Shown piece after piece: positions 54,632 to 63,744 of a DNA stretch of 64,000 bases. Source of the DNA: Desulfopila inferna (lineage in GTDB: Bacteria; Desulfobacterota; Desulfobulbia; Desulfobulbales; Desulfocapsaceae); assembly GCF_016919005.1 (NCBI RefSeq), contig NZ_JAFFQE010000001.1, forward strand, positions 496,001 to 560,000. The letters are read 5' to 3'. Each line of letters begins with the position of its first letter. Position 1 is the first letter of the stretch. A program made the position numbers and the translations under genes. Under the pieces are notes generated by a model, which was not told the DNA's origin, searched no databases, and saw only the letters and a program-made list of their open reading frames with translations.

Positions 54632-54785
54632 TGTGCTGCAGGTCCTTATAAAGCGTTTTTCCCGGGAAATACCTGAAGGGCATACGCGCATGTGCGGTTG
54701 TCTGCATATTACCACCGAAACAGCCAATCTGGCCCGCTTTCTGGTTTCAGGAGGCGCCGACCCGGTTCTCACCCTGGCACCATAA
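54632..54785 (+). pseudogene. S-adenosylhomocysteine hydrolase, short internal fragment
   Basis: About 50 codons match the N-terminal part of adenosylhomocysteinase: 'CGCLHITTETANLARFLV' followed by GGADPVLT. The protein should then continue into the conserved NPLSTQDD segment. Instead TAA follows at 54783, and the preceding residues also do not match. Only this block survives. The last bases before and after the stop (GGCACCATAAGATA) are identical to the 3' end and flank of tRNA-Leu at 17935. Confidence 0.75.
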
Positions 54786-54788
54786 GAT

Positions 54789-54828
54789 AAAAGCCCAGGC
54801 TGCGTTTTCCGAAACCTGGGCTTTTTTT
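54789..54828. terminator. Strong bidirectional rho-independent terminator
   Basis: AAAAGCCCAGG and CCTGGGCTTTT pair across a 15-base loop and run into a seven-T tract. The left side also supplies A-residues for the other strand. It ends the M16 peptidase transcript (minus) and any readthrough from the plus strand. Confidence 0.85.
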
Positions 54829-54834
54829 GTCTCT

Positions 54835-57708
54835 TTACTCCGCTGGAACTTCCGGCCTGGCTACTGCAATTGCAAATCTTTCCGGCTTAAGATATTTTTC
54901 GGCATAAGCTGTCATCTCTTCCACGGTAATAGACGCATTGTCTTCTATTATCGTTGTCGGCCACTGCAGCTGTTCCGGATAGAAAAAAGATTGGGAAAGC
55001 ACGGTATCGAGCCAGTAGCCGTTGGTCCGGATCCTGTCTCTCAACATAGTCATCAAAGGATTGCGGGCTCGCACCAGTTCCTCCTCCTGCACTCCGTTTT
55101 GCTGAAGTTCATTGCTGATCTCCAGTACCGCTTTCTTTACAGCTTCGATGTTTGCCTCATCTACAACTAATCGCGCATACATAACGCCGTAATCGGTGAA
55201 ATACCTGCTTGAATAATTGTATACTGCCGGTGAATATGCCACTCCGAGTTTCTCACGAATGGCCAGACGTATTCTATCCTCGAAAATAGAGGACAGCATG
55301 CCCAGGCGACGGACAACACTCACATCTTCGAAGCCTACGGTTTCCCAACCAAAAACAACCAGGGAATTATCCAGCTGTGAAGGCACCTTGATTTCTAGAT
55401 TTTCTCCTTCGGGAAAATCTATCTTTTCTTCCGCAGGCCGATAATGTTTGCCCTTGGGTAATGTTCCGAAGTACCTGTTGACAAGGTTTAGAATTTCTTC
55501 TTTATCAAAATCGCCAACTACGGAGATCCGCGGAGTGGATTTATCAAAAATAGGCATAATCCACTTTTCAATCTGAGGCAGCTCGACCTTTGATACCTCC
55601 TCCCAGGAAGGCATGCCGAATAAAGTATTGCCACCAGCGAAAAACGGCCTGATCCGGAGCTCTTCAGCCCCCCGTATATCCTTGGCCATCGAATCATACG
55701 CCTGCCTGTAAAGCACCATGGTATTGCGGTAGGCCTCCTCCCTCAACCCTGGATCCTTAAAGAGCGTATGCAGTGTTCCCATAAGAAGTTCCGCCTCTTC
55801 GGAGAGGGATTTTGCCGAGAAGACAAACTGGGTCGTTTCTATATCGAAGTTATACTCGATGGAGCTGCCGGCAAGTGCATTTTCTATGGCGGATTCCGTC
55901 AGCTTGCCGCTGCCGGACCTCGCTATCACCGATTTAGCGACCATCGCTAAGCCCGGTTGAGGTTCATCCTGCTGACCTGGGCCGAATTCGAGTCGCATTT
56001 CAAACTCATTTTCCTTGAAATCGGTCTTCTTCAAGTTGAGAACCACACCATTTTCATAGAGGTACGATTCCGCATCTATCTCGCTATAGATCCGCTTTTG
56101 CCACGGCTCCACAGGTTCCATTTCGAGAGCCGCATAGGGAAATACTTCTGCCTGGGGTTCGACATATTGGGCGACTTCATGCGCCTCGGCATCCTTATAA
56201 ATACCAAGGATATACTGCTCCGGATTTTCAGATTCGATCAGGACATCCCCCATGACTTCTATCCTTTTTTCCCGACGGTCCATCAACCCCCTGAATGCCG
56301 AATTAATATCCGTAACATTAAAGGCTTCTATAGCAGGAACATATATTTCCCGTTCCTGTTCAGGAGATTGAAATACTCTGTTGTTGTTCAAATTCCAGGT
56401 TATCTGCTGGGCAATAGTCCTCGACTTGCGTCCCTGAACTTTTTGTGCCTGAGAGTCAAAATAGGAAACCAGTTCCCGTTTAGCAGTAGCGAGTTCTCCT
56501 TCGGTGATTCCGTACACAAGAGCCTGGCGCAGTACATTTTCCAATGTCCGCAGGCTTTCCTGCCAGCGCTCCCGGGAGGTAACGGCCGAAAGCCCGGAAT
56601 AGCCGACCCTGTCAAGTAAATTTCCGGAATATGCCCGGGGGCGCGAAAACAATCCTGTTTCGCTCTCGGCGATCTTCTCCAGGCGCCGCTGCACAATCAT
56701 TGTGGAGATATATTCTTTGAGTGATTGGATCTGGTATTCATAAGAATCACTCTCTTTTTCCTTGTCCCAATAGGATTCTATAGACATTTGAACATTGCCG
56801 GCATCGGGCTCAAAGTAATAAAAAGAATAGAGTCCTCTCTTCTCAAGCTCCCCAAAATCCGGACATTTCGGAGGCGCTCCTTCTTCCTCGATAGAGGTAA
56901 ATCTGTCCGTTATAAGTTCTTCCACCTCTTTTTTGTCGATGTCCCCCACCACCACAAGGGTCATGTTCTCGGGTCTATACCACTTGTCATAAAAACTTCG
57001 GAGAGCCTCACCTGTGGCGGCCTTGATAGTTTCGACCTCACCGATGGGTTCTCTCTCGGCAAGAAGAGTCCCCTGCAAAGCATTTTTTCTACTGGCGACA
57101 TTCATTCTATAGGAAACCGAATCCCTGGCTAATTTTTCAGCCAGTATAATTCCACGTTCATCCTCCACCTCGGGCTCAAGAAGGAGAGCCTCCCTGGCGT
57201 AATCGGAGATAACGAGAAAACCTTTTTCCAGTTCCACCTTTTCGCCTTTGGGCAGCACTATTGTATAAATAGTGCGATCATATCCTGTGGAGGCGTTGGT
57301 ATCTGCGCCGAATGCCATGCCTAGTGACTGAAAGTATTCAACGAGTTCACCAGGTGAAAAATGTTTGGTACCATTGAAAAGCATATGTTCGAGAAAATGA
57401 GCGTAACCCTTCTCATCGTCATCTTCATGAATTGATCCGGCGCCAATGAAAAAATGAATGGCGACACGATCCCTGGGTGTGTCGTTATTCATAAGGATGT
57501 AGCGGAAACCATTGTCCAGCTTTCCGTGATGGACCGCTGGGTCGGGGGCCAGATCACTTTTTTCATGGGGCCAGAGCCGCGAGAAACATTCAAGTTTCGG
57601 GTCTTGGCCCAAACCGACAGGTACAAAAAGGGTTACACCTGTTCCAAAAAATCCCAGAAATATCAGGAAAACCGCAGCTAACCTGTTAAATGAATTCTTT
57701 TTAATCAT
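54835..57708 (-). CDS. Secreted M16-family zinc metallopeptidase, two-domain (pitrilysin/PqqL-type)
   Basis: The 957-residue protein has a signal peptide (about 1-34; 'FNRLAAVFLIFLGFFGTGVTLF'). The first M16 domain contains the inverted zinc motif H-F-L-E-H (in 'YAHFLEHMLFNGTKHF', about residues 101-106) and the downstream Glu in 'EPEVEDERGIILAEK'. A second, inactive M16 half follows, with 'SVVGDFDKEEILNLV', giving the clam-shell architecture. It should degrade peptides in the periplasm. The gene is isolated and ends at the terminator at 54789-54828. Confidence 0.94.
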   Translation of the reverse strand: MIKKNSFNRLAAVFLIFLGFFGTGVTLFVPVGLGQDPKLECFSRLWPHEKSDLAPDPAVHHGKLDNGFRYILMNNDTPRDRVAIHFFIGAGSIHEDDDEKGYAHFLEHMLFNGTKHFSPGELVEYFQSLGMAFGADTNASTGYDRTIYTIVLPKGEKVELEKGFLVISDYAREALLLEPEVEDERGIILAEKLARDSVSYRMNVASRKNALQGTLLAEREPIGEVETIKAATGEALRSFYDKWYRPENMTLVVVGDIDKKEVEELITDRFTSIEEEGAPPKCPDFGELEKRGLYSFYYFEPDAGNVQMSIESYWDKEKESDSYEYQIQSLKEYISTMIVQRRLEKIAESETGLFSRPRAYSGNLLDRVGYSGLSAVTSRERWQESLRTLENVLRQALVYGITEGELATAKRELVSYFDSQAQKVQGRKSRTIAQQITWNLNNNRVFQSPEQEREIYVPAIEAFNVTDINSAFRGLMDRREKRIEVMGDVLIESENPEQYILGIYKDAEAHEVAQYVEPQAEVFPYAALEMEPVEPWQKRIYSEIDAESYLYENGVVLNLKKTDFKENEFEMRLEFGPGQQDEPQPGLAMVAKSVIARSGSGKLTESAIENALAGSSIEYNFDIETTQFVFSAKSLSEEAELLMGTLHTLFKDPGLREEAYRNTMVLYRQAYDSMAKDIRGAEELRIRPFFAGGNTLFGMPSWEEVSKVELPQIEKWIMPIFDKSTPRISVVGDFDKEEILNLVNRYFGTLPKGKHYRPAEEKIDFPEGENLEIKVPSQLDNSLVVFGWETVGFEDVSVVRRLGMLSSIFEDRIRLAIREKLGVAYSPAVYNYSSRYFTDYGVMYARLVVDEANIEAVKKAVLEISNELQQNGVQEEELVRARNPLMTMLRDRIRTNGYWLDTVLSQSFFYPEQLQWPTTIIEDNASITVEEMTAYAEKYLKPERFAIAVARPEVPAE

Positions 57709-58276
57709 TTTTTACCTTTTCTTAAGCTGATTAACAATGAAAGCGGACACATGCCGCCGGCGTTGTAGATCCTGTAAATTTTTTTTGCCATTAGGTCCGG
57801 GATCGGATGTCTTGATGACGGCTCCGGAACGACACGGCTTTGAAATAGTGTATATACGAAGACAATTTTTTCAATCTTGAGGAGGTCGCGATAAATACCC
57901 GTACAGACATAGACCGACTTCGAGGAAGTTCGATCTCCCGCGTTGCAGGTTGTGGAAACCTTCGAGATACTATCTTTATTGTCGAAGGCTATCTTAGAGC
58001 AACGCGCAACTTTTCCAGAGTCCATCTCAGCAACCTTGATGATTTTCTCAAGATATTATCAATCCCTGTTTACCGAAAAGGAAGATAATTAATACGGCGT
58101 CGGCTCTTTTTTGCTGACAGTTAACAGAACGCACTGCAAACTCCAAGATACAGTGACACCTCGAGTCATCACTTTTCAGGGTCATTACACCATTCATCGA
58201 TGATTTCACCGACCGCACAACAAGTCATCATACTGATATTTAAATATATATTTCAATCTCTTTTAAAAACAGTTTC
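57709..58276. other. Long intergenic region with a family 2 repeat
   Basis: About 570 bases between the M16 peptidase start and the YeiH promoter. It contains the repeat at 57908-58062 and a TGTATATACGAAG motif at 57849. Several GTCATCA/GTCATTAC blocks (58165-58230) lie upstream of the -24/-12 element and could bind an activator. I see no credible gene. Confidence 0.5.
57908..58062 (+). repeat. Degenerate intergenic repeat, family 2, copy 2
   Basis: Starts CATAGACCGACTTCGAGGAAG and ends CAAGATATTATCAA. An internal stem CCTTCGA/TCGAAGG lies near 57958-57988. The start matches 61577-61603 (CATGGACCGACTTCAAGGAAG). The end matches both 61621-61660 and 3251-3289 (CAGAGTCCATCTC.GCAAC). Confidence 0.55.
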
Positions 58277-58291
58277 CGGCACATCCTTTGC
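58277..58291 (+). promoter_or_regulatory. Sigma-54 promoter for the YeiH-family operon
   Basis: CGGCAC-ATCCT-TTGCT matches the -24/-12 consensus (GG and GC ten bases apart) about 85 bases before the ATG at 58376. Confidence 0.7.
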
Positions 58292-58375
58292 TAATGCAGT
58301 GTAGTACTATTTGCGTTGGAGTTCGTCATCACTCCATCTCTGTTACTTTTTTTTTTATTTGAAGGAGGAAATTGA

Positions 58376-60022
58376 ATGTTACAGGCAAAGGAAAATATGT
58401 CCGGTTATAATAACAAGCCGGTCTATATTATGAGTGGTTTGCTGCTCATCTACGGTCTCATTACCATGAGCGGTGCTTTGCTGCCCCTCATGCAGTCTTT
58501 GAGCACTCACAAGACCATGGATTTGCAAGTTTCCATGAGTCTTATCATTGCCGCAATCGGTATAACCGGGGCGGTAATCAACAGCGTACGCACCCCCGGC
58601 AAAACGCTGTTGGACAGGTTTTTTCTGCAACCGCTTGGCGGAGTAATCCTGCTGTTGGTGCTGGCGATGTTTATTCGCTGGTACGCCGAGCCCGCGGTTA
58701 AAATTATGAGTTCTTCGCTTGAACCTGTTCTTGGTTTCAAGATCTACAAGGTGCTCAATCTCAATTACGTCATTCTGGGTCTGCTGGTGGGTGTTATTGT
58801 CACCAACACCATGGGAATACCCCGTTTCGCAGCACCAGGTGTAAAATGCGCCCGCTTCGTCCTGAAAATGGGTGTAATTATGCTGGGAGCACGGTACAGC
58901 TTTGCCGAACTGGCAAAACTGGGTGTCTACTCGGTATGGCTGATCGGCATTTTTGTTCTCGGCACCGTTTTCGTGGTCCTCTGGCTCGGCAAGGTTTTTA
59001 AACAGCCCAAGACCATGACCGGCGTACTTTCTGCCGGCATGGGGGTCTGCGGTGTTTCGGCAACGGTTGCCGTAGCACCTGTAGTAAAGGCAAAGAGCGA
59101 AGAGATGGCATATACCATCGGTACAATCCTCTCTTTTGGGATAATCTGCATGTTTATCTTTCCGACGGTCGGTAAACTTGCAGGAATGAATCCGGTCCAG
59201 TTTGGTGCCTGGGCGGGAACAGGTATTCTCAACTCCGCACAGGTAGCCGCGGCTGCTCTGGCATTTAACGCTGTTGATATCAAAACCCTTAAAGTCGCTG
59301 AAATTTTCAATATAACCAGGGTACTTTTCCTTCCCATAATCGTATTGGTTCTGGCGACCTGGTTCGGCAAGGACAGTGGTCAGAAACTCAGCTTCAAATC
59401 AGTTGTTATCGATAAATTCCCCATCTTTATTCTCGGATTTCTGTTACTTTTCGGGCTTTCTTCGGCCGGGTTGTTCTCTCCGCCGCAGCATTACAAAGGA
59501 AAATTTATCGATGTGAGTTATAGTGACAGATCCCAGGTCACATCAGAAGAGTGGAATGCTCTGGATAGCGCTCTCGAGGAAGGAGTCTTTACCAACCTCA
59601 CACCAGCGCAGATGGAAGCTGTTGAAGATCTTCACAAACAGCGTCAGATTGCCGGGGATTTTGAACAACGAGACAATAAGTCAGCCTTCCAGACTACCGG
59701 ACGGCAGCGTATGACAGAACTTGAGAGCATACTCTCTGCAGTAAAAGCCAAGCAGATCGAACTTCCCAAAGAAGTAGTCGGTACCTTGAAACATGCTGTA
59801 AAACAGGTACATAAAACTTCGAAAACCGTCACGGTATTGACGGACTTTATGATCTGGTTCTTTGCTTTCGGACTTATCGGCCTGGGTATGCAGATCACCA
59901 AAAAGGCGATTTTTCAGGCAGGCGGATGGCCTCTTGTCATCGGCGGTATTTCCGGTGTGCTTAAAGCCGTTCTCTCATTCTTTGTCGTCCTTTGGCTCGT
60001 CAAGGATGTTGTTTTACATTGA
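58376..60022 (+). CDS. YeiH-family putative sulfate/anion exporter with an inserted soluble domain
   Basis: The 548-residue protein begins at an ATG with AGGAGG eight bases upstream. It belongs to the YeiH/PSE family: 'GVIMLGARYSFAELAKLGV', 'SAGMGVCGVSATVAVAPVVKAKSEEMAY' and the last helices 'LIGLGMQITKKAIFQAGGWP'. About 11-12 membrane segments are expected. Between helices, residues about 365-470 form a charged, soluble insertion ('DVSYSDRSQVTSEEWNALDS' and 'LTPAQMEAVEDLHKQ') that ordinary YeiH proteins of about 340 residues lack. A 55-residue membrane peptide gene follows 15 bases later. The substrate may be an inorganic anion; this is inference from family naming. Confidence 0.88.
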   Translation: MLQAKENMSGYNNKPVYIMSGLLLIYGLITMSGALLPLMQSLSTHKTMDLQVSMSLIIAAIGITGAVINSVRTPGKTLLDRFFLQPLGGVILLLVLAMFIRWYAEPAVKIMSSSLEPVLGFKIYKVLNLNYVILGLLVGVIVTNTMGIPRFAAPGVKCARFVLKMGVIMLGARYSFAELAKLGVYSVWLIGIFVLGTVFVVLWLGKVFKQPKTMTGVLSAGMGVCGVSATVAVAPVVKAKSEEMAYTIGTILSFGIICMFIFPTVGKLAGMNPVQFGAWAGTGILNSAQVAAAALAFNAVDIKTLKVAEIFNITRVLFLPIIVLVLATWFGKDSGQKLSFKSVVIDKFPIFILGFLLLFGLSSAGLFSPPQHYKGKFIDVSYSDRSQVTSEEWNALDSALEEGVFTNLTPAQMEAVEDLHKQRQIAGDFEQRDNKSAFQTTGRQRMTELESILSAVKAKQIELPKEVVGTLKHAVKQVHKTSKTVTVLTDFMIWFFAFGLIGLGMQITKKAIFQAGGWPLVIGGISGVLKAVLSFFVVLWLVKDVVLH

Positions 60023-60037
60023 TAGGAGGAAAATAAT

Positions 60038-60205
60038 ATGACAAAAGATAATTTGAACAACAACGACAATAACGAGAATGTAGATGAACTGGAGGAAAGG
60101 GCATTATCGGTCTTCAGCAGTGAACGTGCTGAAGATCTAACTGCTCTGGTATTGTGTCTGATCACAACCTTTGGTGTGCTGCTTTTCACTAAGTGGCTTG
60201 TCTAA
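60038..60205 (+). CDS. 55-residue single-pass membrane protein linked to the YeiH carrier
   Basis: A short frame (ATG at 60038, TAA at 60203) lies behind a strong AGGAGGAAA, 15 bases after the YeiH stop. The product has a hydrophilic, Asn- and Glu-rich N-terminus (about 1-33) and one membrane helix (LTALVLCLITTFGVLLF) ending KWLV. It has the size and form of the small accessory subunits of transporters. I find no family name. The tight spacing and good ribosome site support that it is real. Confidence 0.8.
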   Translation: MTKDNLNNNDNNENVDELEERALSVFSSERAEDLTALVLCLITTFGVLLFTKWLV

Positions 60206-60269
60206 TATCAACTGAGGCCGTATATTGTCTTTGATTTTAATGTATGCGGCCTTTCGATAACTTTTATCA

Positions 60270-60310
60270 GTCTGTCCGGGTCTTTTAAGTCCGGGCAGAC
60301 TTATTATATT
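60270..60310 (+). terminator. Terminator-like hairpin after the YeiH operon
   Basis: GTCTGTCCGG and CCGGGCAGAC pair with one wobble and are followed by TTATTATATT. A second stem (AGGCCGTATA...TATGCGGCCT) lies just before, around 60213-60252. Confidence 0.55.
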
Positions 60311-60318
60311 GAAAACAA

Positions 60319-60801
60319 ATGTTTACATCAATATTACTTTGCAGTCACGGCAGTGAAGGAGCTCAGAAAGCGGAAAAATATGTCTTCGAAAAATTAATCC
60401 CTTCCTTCCCCGATGCCGAGATCACCCTTCTCACTATCATTGATAAAGACTGGAGTACCATGTCCAGCGATGACTGGCTCAACACCTCAACTACCAGAAC
60501 CGTCTTCAAAGACTACGTTCAGGAGCAGCTTGGCCGGGAAATTGATGAAGACTGGCACCGGATCAGGAAAATCTACCCTACAAGCCAGGCCGCACGATTT
60601 ATGAAAGTGGTCGGCGGCATCGAAGAGACGATTGCCGAAGTGGCGGCAAAACTTCACTGCGATCTTGTCGTGCTCGGCGGCATCAATAAAAAGCCGATGC
60701 GTCTTCTTTCCGTGACTATGCACAAGGGTCTGGCGGCTACTGTATCCAATGATGTGCTTCATCCACTTCTCCCCTGTCCGCTGATGGTCATCGCTAAATG
60801 A
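60319..60801 (+). CDS. UspA-like protein
   Basis: The 160-residue protein has the universal-stress fold: 'FTSILLCSHGSEGAQKAEKYV' at the N-terminus and 'CDLVVLGGINKKPMRLLSVT...NDVLHPLLPCPLMVIAK' at the C-terminus. It lacks the classic G-x2-G-x9-G(S/T) ATP motif, so it may be of the non-nucleotide-binding type. Its stop overlaps the start of the next gene by four bases. Confidence 0.85.
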   Translation: MFTSILLCSHGSEGAQKAEKYVFEKLIPSFPDAEITLLTIIDKDWSTMSSDDWLNTSTTRTVFKDYVQEQLGREIDEDWHRIRKIYPTSQAARFMKVVGGIEETIAEVAAKLHCDLVVLGGINKKPMRLLSVTMHKGLAATVSNDVLHPLLPCPLMVIAK

Positions 60802-61355
60802 TACTGAAAGAGTATGATTTCAACCTGCCCGTCCGGCAAAACGGCAAACCGCTGGACATCTCGGCCCGTCTCAACAGTGAAAACATGCTGCGGCTCAATC
60901 CGCACTGGAACTTCAAGAAACTGATCACCGATCAGGATGGTTTTTCGGCTGAGATTGTTGATCATGCAACCGACAAAGAATTTTCGCTCAAAGGTTCGCT
61001 GCAGCATATCTCCCCTCAGGACATATCACTTACTCTTGAAAACGGAGACATAACGTCAATCCGCATCAGCCCGGACGGCGACACCTTTAAAGCCTGCGTC
61101 ACCTACCGCACCGAACAAATTGATGAGACTGTCGAATATTTCGTCATTATGTGGCTGCGCAGCATAAAGCAATACCTGCGCCTATATCATAAACGCACCA
61201 TCAACACCCTGTTTTTTCGCTTTCTGATGAACCGCATAATTTTGACAATGAATCCGTCACAGCGAAAAATCTGCCTCATGCTTATTCGGCTTACGGTGCT
61301 GGAAGTTATTGTCATTGTGCTTATAATTGCGGGGTACTTTTTCTTCAGGGAATAG
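60798..61355 (+). CDS. Hypothetical protein with C-terminal membrane anchor
   Basis: A 185-residue protein that overlaps the UspA-like gene by four bases. Residues 1-120 are a soluble beta-rich domain ('YDFNLPVRQNGKPLDISARL', 'DISLTLENGDITSIRISPDG'). The last 25 residues form a membrane helix (LTVLEVIVIVLIIAGYFFF). No family was recognised. Coupling to UspA and proximity to the YeiH operon suggest a role at the membrane in the same response. Confidence 0.75.
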   Translation: MILKEYDFNLPVRQNGKPLDISARLNSENMLRLNPHWNFKKLITDQDGFSAEIVDHATDKEFSLKGSLQHISPQDISLTLENGDITSIRISPDGDTFKACVTYRTEQIDETVEYFVIMWLRSIKQYLRLYHKRTINTLFFRFLMNRIILTMNPSQRKICLMLIRLTVLEVIVIVLIIAGYFFFRE

Positions 61356-61734
61356 CGGCTGCAGCACGCGGTAATCCAGCAGTTAAGGATCCAAAGAGCT
61401 TTTACAAAATATTCCTGCGCCTCCCAGCCCGCAACTTATCAACCACACTGCAACCTTCCGCATATTCGTCACCGTGTATGCTCTATCTTTGATGCTTTCT
61501 CTGTAATTTCTGTTAAACTCTATCGAGCTAAGATTCACTAATTAAAAGGTGGCGTCGGAATAAGCACCAGTAGGGGCATGGACCGACTTCAAGGAAGCTC
61601 GATCAACTGCACCTGAACTTGCCATCTGACATCCGTGACATTTTTTTGGAGATATTATCACGGTAACAAAATAAGTTTTTCCTGCATATATTCTAAGAAA
61701 TAGATATCTACCTGCTTTTCAGGCCTTTATTATT
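61356..61734. other. Intergenic region with a family 2 repeat
   Basis: About 380 bases before the heme-type kinase gene. The repeat copy occupies 61577-61661. No -24/-12 element or gene was found. Confidence 0.5.
61577..61661 (+). repeat. Degenerate intergenic repeat, family 2, copy 3
   Basis: Starts CATGGACCGACTTCAAGGAAG, then CTCGATC, and ends GAGATATTATCA. It matches copy 2 at both ends but is about 70 bases shorter in the middle. The start GGACCG and the end GATATTATCAC also recall island repeat copy 2 at 12892, so the two families may be related. Confidence 0.5.
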
Positions 61735-63714
61735 ATGCCTCAATCAAATATCAAGAAATCCATGACCCTGCAATCCCGATTTCTCCTGGGTCTTGCCGCC
61801 ATCCTTCTGTTTTTTGCCGCTGTTGCCTCCGGACTCATATACTTTTATCAGCAAAGGGCACTGCAGGAAGAAATTTACGAGAAATCCGGCCTGGTAATGA
61901 CCACCATGGACGCAAATCGGAGCTATGTCCGGGAAGTGCTCCGCCCCAAAATGTATTCTCTTCTCGGTGAGGATGAATTCGTTCTTGAAGCCATGTCCTC
62001 TTCCTATATCAGCAGGAATGTCATGGAGCGATTCAGCTCCTCTCTTGAAAACTTCTACTATCGCAGAGTTGCCATTAACGCCAGGAATCCGGATTATGAG
62101 GCGAATCAGCTGGAACGGGAAATGATTCATTATTTTTCCGACAACCCCGGCGTTGAAGAGTGGCACGGTATAGTGAAAAAAGACGACGAAAAGCATTTTA
62201 TGCGTTTTCAGCCTGTATATACTGAGGAATCATGCACCCGCTGCCATGGCGATCCAGCTCTCGCGCCTCAGGAAGTAATTTCTCAATACGGCGATAAACG
62301 TGGTTTCAACAGAGCTCCTGGGAATATTTACGGTGTTATCAGTGTTACCGTCCCCGTCGATATCAATCTCAACAGGATTAAGGAAATTGCCTTTTCCGTT
62401 TTTATTGGAGTTGTTCCTTCAATCGTTATTCTTTTTATCGTTATCAGTCTGTTCTTTAATCGCGTGATTGTGCAGAATCTCTCAAACATGCTGAATATAT
62501 TCAGATCTAATCTTAAGGATGACAATACGGCCTTTTCTCTGCCCTCATCCGACTCAGTCGACGAGATCAGTGAACTAACAGAAGTAGCAAAAAATATGTC
62601 TTCGGCACTTCACCGGAATCAGCTTAAGCTGGAAAAATTTGCCAACGAAATTCTTCAGGCCAAAGAGAGGCTTCAGTCTGTTTTCGACGGTATCACCGAT
62701 CCTGTTGTCCTCGTCGGCAGTGATCAGAGAATCAAGGTAGTCAACCAGGCTTTTTTGCAAAGATACGGCTTGAGTCTGGAGGAAGTTCTGGAAACCGGCA
62801 TAGGGGAAATACATTCCACTGTCGACTGCCCTCTGACTATGTGTCCTGACATATTAAACATTCTGCCGAAAAATCCAGTTTCCAAGCAGGTTACAACGCA
62901 AGCTGGGGAAATATTTCTGATATATTTTTATCCGATACTCAATGAGCTTTGTCAGCCGGAAAGCGTGGTCTGCTACCTCAAGGACATTACCAGCCAAAAA
63001 CAGCTGGAACACAAAATCCAACAGACGGAAAAAATGGTCTCACTGGGACAGCTTGCCGCAGGAGTGGCCCATGAGATCAACAATCCTCTTGGCGTAATTC
63101 TCTGCCATGTGGAACTTCTGGAAGAAGAAAATACCCTCACTGAAGAGGCGGCATCCGACCTTCAGATTATTAAAAAGCATGCCGGCAACTGTCAGAAGAT
63201 CATTGCCGATCTGCTCAATTTTTCCAGACAGCGAAGCAGCATTAAAACCAGTTATTCGATCAATAACCTGATCAGGGAGGTTGTATCGATTTCCACGAAC
63301 CAGCTGGAGCAGCAAAATATTGCCTTGGATCTTGAGCTCGATCGAACAGTTCCTGATATAAATCTTGACAATGACCGTCTCAAACAGGTCATTCTCAACC
63401 TTATCATTAACGGCGCGCAGGCTATAGAGGATGGCGGCAGCATTAATATCGCCACGCACTACAGCAAAGAAGAAGAGGTCGTAAAAATTGTGATAGAGGA
63501 TGACGGCACCGGCATTCCGCCTGAATGCCTCGAAAAAATATTTGATCCGTTTTTTACTACAAAAACTCCCGGCTTCGGTACCGGTCTTGGGCTATCAGTC
63601 AGTTACGGCATAGTTCAGGATCATAATGGGGAAATCAGTGTGGAAACTAAAGCAGGCGAGTTTTCCAGGTTTATTATTACCCTGCCGGTAAACAATAATG
63701 TGATGGACTCATAA
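61735..63714 (+). CDS. Membrane histidine kinase with c-type-heme sensor domain
   Basis: The 659-residue protein has membrane helices at about 15-38 and 218-243. They flank a periplasmic DUF3365/Tll0287-like domain with a c-heme motif C167-T-R-C170-H171 ('[15 protein letters not shown]'). A HAMP linker, a PAS domain (about 310-420), HisKA ('[15 protein letters not shown]') and HATPase ('[11 protein letters not shown]', 'DDGTGIPPE', '[18 protein letters not shown]') follow. It is likely a redox or gas sensor in the periplasm. No clear ribosome site precedes the ATG; a start at Met10 is possible. A receiver gene follows 30 bases later. Confidence 0.93.
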   Translation: MPQSNIKKSMTLQSRFLLGLAAILLFFAAVASGLIYFYQQRALQEEIYEKSGLVMTTMDANRSYVREVLRPKMYSLLGEDEFVLEAMSSSYISRNVMERFSSSLENFYYRRVAINARNPDYEANQLEREMIHYFSDNPGVEEWHGIVKKDDEKHFMRFQPVYTEESCTRCHGDPALAPQEVISQYGDKRGFNRAPGNIYGVISVTVPVDINLNRIKEIAFSVFIGVVPSIVILFIVISLFFNRVIVQNLSNMLNIFRSNLKDDNTAFSLPSSDSVDEISELTEVAKNMSSALHRNQLKLEKFANEILQAKERLQSVFDGITDPVVLVGSDQRIKVVNQAFLQRYGLSLEEVLETGIGEIHSTVDCPLTMCPDILNILPKNPVSKQVTTQAGEIFLIYFYPILNELCQPESVVCYLKDITSQKQLEHKIQQTEKMVSLGQLAAGVAHEINNPLGVILCHVELLEEENTLTEEAASDLQIIKKHAGNCQKIIADLLNFSRQRSSIKTSYSINNLIREVVSISTNQLEQQNIALDLELDRTVPDINLDNDRLKQVILNLIINGAQAIEDGGSINIATHYSKEEEVVKIVIEDDGTGIPPECLEKIFDPFFTTKTPGFGTGLGLSVSYGIVQDHNGEISVETKAGEFSRFIITLPVNNNVMDS

Positions 63715-63744
63715 AAACTTCGATGACCTTTTTTAGAGATTATC

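Noticed and set aside
57705-58025. Minus-strand frame of 106 codons just upstream of the M16 peptidase.
   Set aside because: It runs through the family 2 repeat, has no recognisable domain and would overlap the peptidase start. Composition is not protein-like.
61550-61570. GGTGGCGTCGGAATAAGC as a sigma-54 promoter before the c-heme-type kinase.
   Set aside because: The GG to GC distance is off by one base, so the spacing rule fails.
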